A stretch of DNA of 64,000 nucleotides from positions 70,654 through 134,653 of the forward strand of contig NZ_JNZS01000021.1 of assembly GCF_000718515.1 (NCBI RefSeq). Reading direction: 5' to 3'. The stretch comes from Micromonospora parva (GTDB lineage Bacteria > Actinomycetota > Actinomycetes > Mycobacteriales > Micromonosporaceae). Below the pieces are notes generated by a model that did no database searches, was not told where the DNA came from, and saw only the letters and a list, made by a program, of their open reading frames with translations. Position numbers and translations under genes: made by a program. Of the stretch, positions 10,311 through 17,485 are shown in pieces (position 1 is the first letter of the stretch; the number at the start of each line of letters is the position of its first letter).

Positions 10311-11282
10311 TCACTTCGCCGAGCGGCGGACGAGTAGGAAGTTGAACAGCGACACCACGATGATGATCATGAAGATCGCCCAGGCCACCGCGGCTCCGTA
10401 GCCGGCGCTGTTCAGGTTCACGATGCCCATCTCGTACATGTACATGGCCAGCGTCTGGAACTCCCGCTGGTTGCCGCCGATGATGTTGCCGTTGCCGAAG
10501 AGCAGCGGCTCGGTGAAGAGCTGCATCCCGCCGATCGTGGACAGGATGACCACGAAGATGAAGGTGGGCTTGAGCATGGGCAGGGTGATCTGCCAGAACT
10601 GTCGCCACGGACTGGCGCCGTCGATCTCCGCGGCCTCGTAGAGGTCCTTCGGGATCGCCTGCATGCCGGCGAGCAGGATCAGGGTGTTGTACCCGGTCCA
10701 CCGCCAGTTGACCATGGAGGAGATGGCCGTCCATGAACTCCACCGGTGCCCGTCCCAGTCGACCGGGTCGACACCGACGAAGCTGAGCAGCCAGTTGAAC
10801 AGGCCGAACTCCCGCTGGAACAGCATCCCGAAGACGATCGCGACCGCTGCCACCGACACCACGTTCGGCATGAAGATGGCCATCCGGAAGAAGGTCTTGG
10901 CGCGCAGGAAGGTCCGGTTGAGCAGGTTCGCCAGGAAGAGGGCGAGCAACAACTGCGGGATGGTCGACAGGGCGAAGATGCCGAACGTGTTGACCAGCGC
11001 GTTCCAGAAGTACTCGTCGGACAGCAGCCGGGTGTAGTTGTCGAAGCCGATGAACGTGTGCTCGCCGATCATGTCCCAGTCGTGCAGTGACATCCAGGCG
11101 GTGCGCAGCATCGGGTACAGCCCGAAGATGCCGAAGATCAGGAAGAACGGGGCGATGTAGAGGTACGGCGAGTACTTGACATCGAGGCGGTTGAGTAATC
11201 TCCCCCGGCGACGTCGCCGAGAGACGTCGGGAGAAGGCGGTGCTGCTGGCGACGGCCGTGCCGTCGTGGCCGACAGGCTCAT
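10311..11282 (-). CDS. cebF: sugar ABC transporter permease CebF (MalF type)
   Basis: Protein of 323 residues: an Arg-rich cytoplasmic N-terminus (RRRRRGRLLNRLD), then six membrane segments starting at YLYIAPFFLIFGIFGLYP. The EAA loop is visible (DLYEAAEIDGASPWRQFWQ.TLP). It is the second gene of the sugar import operon and heterodimerises with CebG. The gap to cebE is about 110 nt, with no clear terminator. Confidence 0.9.
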   Translation of the reverse strand: MSLSATTARPSPAAPPSPDVSRRRRRGRLLNRLDVKYSPYLYIAPFFLIFGIFGLYPMLRTAWMSLHDWDMIGEHTFIGFDNYTRLLSDEYFWNALVNTFGIFALSTIPQLLLALFLANLLNRTFLRAKTFFRMAIFMPNVVSVAAVAIVFGMLFQREFGLFNWLLSFVGVDPVDWDGHRWSSWTAISSMVNWRWTGYNTLILLAGMQAIPKDLYEAAEIDGASPWRQFWQITLPMLKPTFIFVVILSTIGGMQLFTEPLLFGNGNIIGGNQREFQTLAMYMYEMGIVNLNSAGYGAAVAWAIFMIIIVVSLFNFLLVRRSAK

Positions 11283-11391
11283 GCGAATTTCCTTTTCCGG
11301 CGAGGCCCGGGGGCCCTCGCGCAGGGCGCTACGCGGAGGGGACCGGCCGGTGGCGTCCGGGAAGCCCCGAACGCCACCGGCAGGGAATCAC

Positions 11392-12681
11392 TCAGAAGGC
11401 ACCCTGAGTCTTTGCGTCCTTCGTGAACTGCTCCCAGGCCTTCGCCTTGTCGGCCTGCCCGTTCTCGAACGCCCGCAGAGCCGGCTCGAGCGCGTTCTCC
11501 TTGACCGCCTGGTGCTTCGGGCCCAGGTGGATCGGCTGGATCTTGGCGACGCTCTCACCGAAGATCTTGCCGGTCGGCGCGTTGCTGAAGTACTCGTTGG
11601 TGTAACCGAGGAACGCCTGGTCCTTCAGCGCCTCCAGGTTGGTGGGCAGCGGGCCCTTGAGCTTGAAGGCCTCCACCTGGCTCTTGGCGTTGGTGAGGTA
11701 CTCGGCGAGCTTCGCCGCCTCCTTCGGGTACTTGCTCTGCGCCGGAACCGCGAGCCACGAGCCGCCCCAGTTACCGCCGCCGCCCGGCACGGACGCGACG
11801 TCCCACTTGCCCTTGTTGGCCGGACCGGAGTTGTCCGAGACGATGCCGAGCATCCAGGACGGGCAGAAGGTCGCCGCGAAGGTGCCCTGCTTGAAGCCAC
11901 CCGACCACTCCGGCGACCAGGTGGACGCCTTGGCGGAGATGTCGGCCATCGACGTGGCGGTGTCCCAGGCGTTCTTCACCGCGGGGCTGGTGTCCGCGAT
12001 GATGTTGTCTTCCTTGTCGTAGAACAGATCACCGTTGCCCTGGAAGAGCACGCCGTTGGAGACGGCGGTGATCGAGTCGATGAACGCCTTGCCGCCGCTG
12101 CCCTGCTTGTACTTCAGACCGGCGTCGTGGAAACCCTTCCAGTCCGGCCAGAGCGCCGACACCTGGTCGCGCTCGGTGGGCAGGCCGGCCGCCTGGAACA
12201 GGTCCTTGCGGTAGCAGACGGCGAGGCTGCCGACGTCGGTCGGCAGGCCGATCAGCCGACCGTCCGGCGCCTTGCCGAGCTCCCACTTCCAGGGCAGGTA
12301 CTCCTTCGAGTGGTCCCCCACCAGCGGCGCGAGGTCCTCCCAGTTGCGCGCGTTGGGCTTGAACTCGTTGAGGATGCCCTCTTCCAGCGCGGTGACGTCC
12401 GCCGCGCCCTTGCCGGTGGCCAGGTAGCGGACCAGCTTCGGCCGGTACTCACCGAGCTGCGCGGTCTTGCGCAGCTCGACCTTGATGCCGGTGTCCTTCT
12501 CGTACTGCTTGACAAGCTCGTCGTAGCCCATCTCGCCGAACGTGTCGACGACCAGCTTGGCCGGCTTCTCGCCGGCCGCCGGCTTCTCGTCGTCCTTGCC
12601 ACAGGCCGCGAGACCGCTGATTGCGGTGATCGCGGCCAGGGCGGCGGCTGCCAGGCGGGTACGCCGCGTGGTGACACTCAT
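11392..12681 (-). CDS. cebE: cello-oligosaccharide-binding lipoprotein CebE
   Basis: Protein of 429 residues. A lipoprotein signal (TRRTRLAAAALAAITAISG then LAAC) puts the acylated Cys near residue 27. The rest is a family 1 extracellular solute-binding protein (LVVDTFGEMGYDELVKQYEKD; YLTNAKS; end of the mature domain rich in Lys). It should capture cellobiose or cellotriose outside the cell and deliver it to CebFG. The ATG at 12681 has AAAGAGGGG upstream. The promoter about 110 nt upstream is flanked by two CebR boxes. Assignment to cellobiose rather than another sugar rests on those operators and on bglC in the operon. Confidence 0.88.
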   Translation of the reverse strand: MSVTTRRTRLAAAALAAITAISGLAACGKDDEKPAAGEKPAKLVVDTFGEMGYDELVKQYEKDTGIKVELRKTAQLGEYRPKLVRYLATGKGAADVTALEEGILNEFKPNARNWEDLAPLVGDHSKEYLPWKWELGKAPDGRLIGLPTDVGSLAVCYRKDLFQAAGLPTERDQVSALWPDWKGFHDAGLKYKQGSGGKAFIDSITAVSNGVLFQGNGDLFYDKEDNIIADTSPAVKNAWDTATSMADISAKASTWSPEWSGGFKQGTFAATFCPSWMLGIVSDNSGPANKGKWDVASVPGGGGNWGGSWLAVPAQSKYPKEAAKLAEYLTNAKSQVEAFKLKGPLPTNLEALKDQAFLGYTNEYFSNAPTGKIFGESVAKIQPIHLGPKHQAVKENALEPALRAFENGQADKAKAWEQFTKDAKTQGAF

Positions 12682-12777
12682 GCGCTGACCCCTCTTTCCG
12701 GTGGTGAGGCTGGATGGGTGTGGTGGGGGGTGCCCGTCGCGCCAGGCCGGGGATTCGTGAGTGAGCCACGCCACCTC

Positions 12778-12791
12778 CGGGAGCGCTCCCA
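12778..12791 (-). promoter_or_regulatory. CebR operator, proximal
   Basis: CGGGAGCGCTCCCA matches the 14-bp CebR palindrome TGGGAGCGCTCCCA at 13 positions. It covers the predicted cebE transcription start, just downstream of the -10. Confidence 0.8.
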
Positions 12792-12793
12792 TG

Positions 12794-12822
12794 AGATTGC
12801 CGGCGGGTAACGGGAGTGTCAA
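12794..12822 (-). promoter_or_regulatory. cebE promoter
   Basis: On the minus strand a perfect -35 TTGACA (12822-12817) is followed by a 17-nt spacer and CAATCT (12799-12794) as -10. Both flanks carry a CebR box. Confidence 0.7.
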
Positions 12823-12830
12823 TAGGGCGA

Positions 12831-12844
12831 TGGGAGCGTTCCCA
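12831..12844 (-). promoter_or_regulatory. CebR operator, distal
   Basis: TGGGAGCGTTCCCA matches the CebR consensus at 13 of 14 positions. It lies just upstream of the -35; its centre is 53 bp (about five helical turns) from the proximal box. Confidence 0.8.
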
Positions 12845-12907
12845 GATCGTTACCGCTGATCACTCGGGCAACAGGAGCCCCAGCGACACCTCCCGCAACC
12901 GGACGGT

Positions 12908-13471
12908 TCAGCAGAAGCGGCGCAGCAGCGTGGTTGCCCGGTCCGGGTCGAAGCCCGACGGGTCGAAGGCGGCACCCGCCCAGTCGCGCAGCATCGCGTG
13001 CCGGGAACTGACCAGGTCACCCGGGTCGGCCTGGGCGTCCAGCGCCTCCAGGAGCGCCTGATAGCCCACCGGCCCGCCGATGCCCTCCGGCGGGCAGGCC
13101 CGCTCGCCGGCCAGGCAGACCGGGTACCGCTCGTCCGGGTCGGCGGTCAACGCGTCCTCCACGACCAGGTCGTGCTCCCACCAGTCGCCGAAGTCGTACG
13201 TGTAGGAGAACCGGCTGCCCTTGCCGAGCACCGCGTCGAGCCGCACGTCCAACTCGTCGTGCAGCGCCAACTCACCGTCCGGGTCGGGCTCGCCGTACTG
13301 CATCGCGTCGATCTCGAACGAGTGCAGGTGGCAGTCCCGCCAACCCATCGCGTGTTGCGCCACCCGGTGCAGCCGGTCCAGCGTGTAACCGGCCGGCACG
13401 AGCACCCGGCGCCACACCGGCGGCCGGGTCCCGGCGAGGGACATCTTCAGCTGGAAGATCTGACGCGGCAT
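12908..13471 (-). CDS. plasmid pRiA4b ORF-3 family protein
   Basis: Protein of 187 residues. The first half matches the pRiA4b ORF-3 family: QLKMSLAGTRPPVWRRVLVPAGYTL near the start, then AMGWRDCHLHSFEI and the acidic FSYTYDFGDWWEHDLVVE. These proteins occur on plasmids, near transposons and as stable chromosomal genes; their biochemical role is unknown. A GGAGG motif lies upstream of the ATG. It is divergent from the RibD-like gene; nothing mobile is visible nearby. Confidence 0.85.
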   Translation of the reverse strand: MPRQIFQLKMSLAGTRPPVWRRVLVPAGYTLDRLHRVAQHAMGWRDCHLHSFEIDAMQYGEPDPDGELALHDELDVRLDAVLGKGSRFSYTYDFGDWWEHDLVVEDALTADPDERYPVCLAGERACPPEGIGGPVGYQALLEALDAQADPGDLVSSRHAMLRDWAGAAFDPSGFDPDRATTLLRRFC

Positions 13472-13621
13472 GCTGTCCTGTCCTCCCGCGGCTTAGGCTG
13501 CCAGCATGATCTGCCGAGCGTGCCGGGCCCGGCGACACGATGAGTGCCCGGGCCGGAACTGGTGCGACTGCCAGCACCGTACCGCCGAACCGACCCCTCC
13601 GGTCACCGGTCCGGCCGGCGA

Positions 13622-14368
13622 ATGACCGTCAGAATTCCGATCCGACGACTCTGGCCCGAGCCGTCGACGCAGCCACTCGACGACACCGAGCTGACCGCCC
13701 TCTACGGCCGCGCCGACCAGCCCCGGCTGCGAGTGAACTTCGTGACCAGCCTGGACGGTGCGGTCAGCGTGGACGGCTACTCCGCCGGGCTCTCCGGCGA
13801 GCCGGACAAGCGGGTGTTCGGCCTGCTGCGGATGGCCTGCGACGCCCTGGTGGTGGCCGCCGGCACGCTGCGCCACGAGGGATACCGGGCGGTCCGCCTC
13901 GACGAACGCCGCCGCGCCTGGCGTCAGGCCAACGGTCTGGCCGCGTACCCGACGCTGGTGGTCGTCTCCGGATCGCTGGACCTGGACCCGGCGCAGGCCG
14001 CGTTCGCCGACGCACCGACCCGCCCGGTGGTGCTCACCCACGCCGACGCCGACCCGCCGCCCGGGCTGACCGACGTCGCCGACGTGCTGCGCTGCGGCAC
14101 CGGGCGCGTCGACCTGGCCGCCGGCCTCGCCGAGCTGCACGGACGCGGGCTCACCCAACTGCTCTGCGAGGGCGGCCCACACCTGTTCGGCGCGCTCACC
14201 GCCGCCGACCTGGTCGACGAACTGTGCCTCACCGTCTCGCCGCTGCTCGCCGGGCCCGGCCCCGGCCGGATCACCGCCGGCGACGTCACCGCGCCCCGGC
14301 ACCTACCGTTGCGGCACGTGCTCGCCACCGAGGACGGCGTCCTGATGCTCCGCCACGCCCGCCAGTAG
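13622..14368 (+). CDS. RibD C-terminal-like pyrimidine reductase family protein
   Basis: Protein of 248 residues with the dihydrofolate-reductase-like fold of the RibD C-terminal domain. The motifs NFVTSLDGAVS, DALVVAAGTLRHEGY, LCEGGPHLFGALTAADLVDEL and the C-terminal VSPLLAGPG are visible. The family uses NADPH to reduce a pteridine or pyrimidine ribosylamine, but free-standing copies like this often lie outside riboflavin operons and their substrate is unknown. No other riboflavin gene is nearby. The start ATG at 13622 has no clear ribosome-binding site; an upstream start at 13544 is open but poorly conserved in appearance. Confidence 0.85.
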   Translation: MTVRIPIRRLWPEPSTQPLDDTELTALYGRADQPRLRVNFVTSLDGAVSVDGYSAGLSGEPDKRVFGLLRMACDALVVAAGTLRHEGYRAVRLDERRRAWRQANGLAAYPTLVVVSGSLDLDPAQAAFADAPTRPVVLTHADADPPPGLTDVADVLRCGTGRVDLAAGLAELHGRGLTQLLCEGGPHLFGALTAADLVDELCLTVSPLLAGPGPGRITAGDVTAPRHLPLRHVLATEDGVLMLRHARQ

Positions 14369-14567
14369 CTCCCTACACCGGCGGCCAGGACTCGCGCGGC
14401 ACCCGACACGCTCGCGCCCACCTGGTGCGCTCGGTCGAACACCCAGCGTCATGAGTGTGACGGGGCATGGTGTCGTCCGCCGCGTCGCGTGGCGACCTGT
14501 CGTACTCCTCGGGCACTATGCACGTCATGCGCGCCGACCGTGATGCCCGAGCGACAGGGGTCGCCCG

Positions 14568-16322
14568 ATGACCGACGCCGACCTCGACAGCCCGGGCGAG
14601 GCGGTCGGGCGGGTGCTGGGCACCGCCGACGCCACCCCGTTGCAGTTCTGGACGGCCGTGGCGCCCGGCAGCTACCTGCAGCTCGACGACGTGGTGGTCA
14701 CCCGACGCGACCTGCCCGACCGCGAGCCGGTGACGATCGCCGGGGTGGTCACCCAGGTCCGCGCCCGGCACGAGGGCGCCCAGTTCGACTCCGACGTGTT
14801 CGCCATCGCCGACGGCACACTGCCGGCGATGGTGCAGGAGGCGGCCGAAATCACCACCACCCGGGTCGACCCGGAGCTCTACGTGCCGCCCACGCCGGGG
14901 GCCGTTGTGCACCGGGCCGAGGGCGACGCGCGGGCGCGCGCGCTGCACTTCGACCGGATGGAGCGGCGCATCCCGATGGGCATGGGTCGCGACGGGGTGC
15001 CGGTCTACCTCAACGCCGACTTCCTCGACGGCAGCCGGGGCGCGCACGTCTCCATCTCCGGCATCTCCGGGGTGGCCACCAAGACCAGCTTCGCCACCTT
15101 CCTGCTCTACTCGGTGTTCCGCTCCGGGGTGCTGGGCGGCGACGCGGTCAACGCCAAGGCGCTGATCTTCAACGTCAAGGGTGAGGACCTTCTCTTCCTG
15201 GACCACCCCAACACCCGCCTCGACGAGCCCACCCGCGCGGCGTACGCGAAGCTCGGGTTGAGCGCGGGCGCCTTCCCCGACGTGCGGGTCTACGCCCCAC
15301 CACGGGTCGGTGACGCGGCCGGCACGCCGGATGTGAGCAGCCGGCTCACCGGCGTCGACAGCTTCTACTGGACGCTGAGCGAGTTCTGCACCGACCGCCT
15401 GCTGCCGTACGTGTTCGCCGACGCCGACGACGAGCGCCAGCAGTACACGATGGTGGTTCACTCGGTGGCCGCGCACCTGGCCCGCTACGCCCAGCCCGCC
15501 GACGGCGGGGTGAGCATCGACGGGGTTCGGCTCGGCTCGTACGGCGACCTGGTCGACCACATCGTCGACCAGCTCAACGACGACGAGACCCGTTCCGACT
15601 GGGCGGGCAGCGCGGTGGGGCTGGGCACCGTCAACGCGTTCGCCCGGCGGTTGATCGGCAGTAAGAAGGACCTGGCCCGGCTGATCCGTGGTGACCTCGC
15701 GGCCCGCCGCCCGCACTCGATCAACACCAGCGAGTCGGCGCAGGTCACCGTGGTCGACCTGCACAACCTGCCGGACCGGGCGCAGCGGTTCGTGGTCGGT
15801 GTGACGCTGAAGAGCGAGTTCGAGCGCAAGGAGAAGTCCGGCACGGCCAAGCCGCTGCTGTTCGTGGTCCTCGACGAGCTCAACAAGTACGCCCCCCGGG
15901 AGGGCTCCTCCCCCATCAAGGAGGTGCTGCTCGACATCGCCGAGCGGGGCCGCTCGCTCGGGGTGATCCTGATCGGCGCGCAGCAGACGGCGAGCGAGGT
16001 GGAGCGGCGGATCGTCACCAACTCGGCGATCCGGGTGGTCGGCCGGCTCGACCCGGCCGAGGCGTCCCGCCCGGAATACGGCTTCCTGCCGCCCGCGCAG
16101 CGCCAGCGGGCGTTGCTGGCCAAGCCGGGCACCATGTTCGTCAACCAGCCGGACATTCCGGTTCCGCTCTGCCTGGAGTTTCCGTTCCCGGCCTGGGCCA
16201 CCCGGGTCTCCGAGGCGGGCCGGGCACCATCGGAGACGCTGCGCTCGATCACCCAGTCCGCCGACCCGTTCGCCGTGGTGGGCTCCGGCGGCGGCACCAC
16301 CGACGACGACATCCCGTTCTAG
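14568..16322 (+). CDS. herA: HerA-like DNA-translocating ATPase with SSB-type C-terminal tip
   Basis: Protein of 584 residues of the HerA/COG0433 type. An N-terminal beta-barrel-like domain (about 25-130: GSYLQLDDVVVTRR, VTIAGVVTQVRAR) precedes the RecA-like core. The P-loop is a variant, GISGVATKTS (165-174), in place of GxTGSGKT; Walker B is LLFVVLDELNK (Asp436-Glu437). Further on come GRSLGVILIGAQQTASEVE and a VTNSAIRVVGRLD stretch typical of HerA. The last six residues are DDDIPF, the same as the SSB tip that recruits repair proteins. It is 14 nt upstream of sbcD. HerA hexamers power NurA in end resection in archaea. Confidence 0.85.
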   Translation: MTDADLDSPGEAVGRVLGTADATPLQFWTAVAPGSYLQLDDVVVTRRDLPDREPVTIAGVVTQVRARHEGAQFDSDVFAIADGTLPAMVQEAAEITTTRVDPELYVPPTPGAVVHRAEGDARARALHFDRMERRIPMGMGRDGVPVYLNADFLDGSRGAHVSISGISGVATKTSFATFLLYSVFRSGVLGGDAVNAKALIFNVKGEDLLFLDHPNTRLDEPTRAAYAKLGLSAGAFPDVRVYAPPRVGDAAGTPDVSSRLTGVDSFYWTLSEFCTDRLLPYVFADADDERQQYTMVVHSVAAHLARYAQPADGGVSIDGVRLGSYGDLVDHIVDQLNDDETRSDWAGSAVGLGTVNAFARRLIGSKKDLARLIRGDLAARRPHSINTSESAQVTVVDLHNLPDRAQRFVVGVTLKSEFERKEKSGTAKPLLFVVLDELNKYAPREGSSPIKEVLLDIAERGRSLGVILIGAQQTASEVERRIVTNSAIRVVGRLDPAEASRPEYGFLPPAQRQRALLAKPGTMFVNQPDIPVPLCLEFPFPAWATRVSEAGRAPSETLRSITQSADPFAVVGSGGGTTDDDIPF

Positions 16323-16336
16323 GGGGCCGGCAAGCC

Positions 16337-17485
16337 ATGAAGATCCTGCACACCTCCGACTGGCATGTGGGCAAGGTGCTCAAGGGGCAGTCCCGGGCCG
16401 ACGAGCACAAGGCGGTGCTGGCCGGGGTGATCGAGATCGCCAATGCCGAGCGGCCGGATCTGGTGATCGTCGCCGGTGACCTCTACGACACCGCCGCGCC
16501 CAGTTCGGAGGCGACCCGCCTGGTCACCCGGGCGTTGACGGCGCTGCGGCGGACCGGCGCGGACGTGGTGGCGATCGGCGGTAACCACGACAACGGCCCC
16601 GCACTGGACGCGCTGCGCCCGTGGGCCGACGCCGCCGGCATCACGCTGCGCGGCGGGGTACGCGAAAATCCGGACGAGCACATCATCGACGGCACCACCG
16701 CCGGTGGCGAGCGGTGGCGGCTGGCCGCGTTGCCGTTCCTGTCCCAGCGGTACGCGGTGCGCGCGTTGGAGATGTACGAGCTGACCGCCGCGGAGACCAA
16801 CCAGACGTACGCCGACCACCTGGGCCGGGTGCTGGGGCGACTGACCGAGGGATTCACCGAGCCGGACCGGGTGCACCTGGTCACCGCGCACCTGACGGTG
16901 ACCGGCGCGGCCACCGGCGGCGGCGAGCGCGACGCGCACACGGTGCTGGGTTACGCGGTGCCGGCCACCGTCTTCCCGGCCACCGCGCACTACGTGGCGC
17001 TGGGTCACCTGCACCGGGCGCAGCGGGTCGCCGGCCCCTGCCCGGTGCGATACAGCGGCAGCCCGCTCGCTGTCGACTTCGGGGAGCAGGAGAACGTCCC
17101 CTCGGTGACGATTGTCGAGGTGACGGCCAGCACCGCAGCCCGGGTGCGGGAGGTGCCGGTGACGGCGGCGAGCGCGCTGCGGACGGTGCGCGGCACCCTG
17201 GCCCAGCTCGCCGAGATCGAGGCGCCGGACGCGTGGCTGCGGGTGTACGTGCGGGAGCAACCGCGTGCCGGCCTGCGCGAGGAGGTCCAGGAGCTGCTCC
17301 CCCGGGCCCTGGAGATCCGGATCGACCCGGAGCTGGTGGCCGCGCCGGGCAGTGGCACGCGCATCGCCCAGCGCTCGGGGCGTTCGCCCCGGGAGTTGTT
17401 CGCCGACTACCTGGACAGCCGGGGCCACGCCGACGAGGGTGTCCGGGAGCTCTTCGACGAGCTTTTCGAGGAGGTCGAGCACTGA
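16337..17485 (+). CDS. sbcD: exonuclease SbcD (Mre11 homologue)
   Basis: Protein of 382 residues with all calcineurin-like phosphoesterase motifs of Mre11/SbcD: ILHTSDWHVGK, IVAGDLYD, IGGNHDN, VTAHLTV and ALGHLHRAQ, which bind two Mn ions. The C-terminal capping domain follows (VRYSGSPLAVDFGE). With SbcC it trims and opens DNA ends and hairpins. The stop overlaps the sbcC start as TGATG, and the HerA-like gene lies 14 nt upstream, so the genes form one operon. Confidence 0.96.
   Translation: MKILHTSDWHVGKVLKGQSRADEHKAVLAGVIEIANAERPDLVIVAGDLYDTAAPSSEATRLVTRALTALRRTGADVVAIGGNHDNGPALDALRPWADAAGITLRGGVRENPDEHIIDGTTAGGERWRLAALPFLSQRYAVRALEMYELTAAETNQTYADHLGRVLGRLTEGFTEPDRVHLVTAHLTVTGAATGGGERDAHTVLGYAVPATVFPATAHYVALGHLHRAQRVAGPCPVRYSGSPLAVDFGEQENVPSVTIVEVTASTAARVREVPVTAASALRTVRGTLAQLAEIEAPDAWLRVYVREQPRAGLREEVQELLPRALEIRIDPELVAAPGSGTRIAQRSGRSPRELFADYLDSRGHADEGVRELFDELFEEVEH

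Noticed and set aside
12908..13471. pRiA4b ORF-3-like gene as evidence for an integrated plasmid
   Set aside because: No integrase, att-like repeats or plasmid genes are nearby; the family is common on chromosomes.
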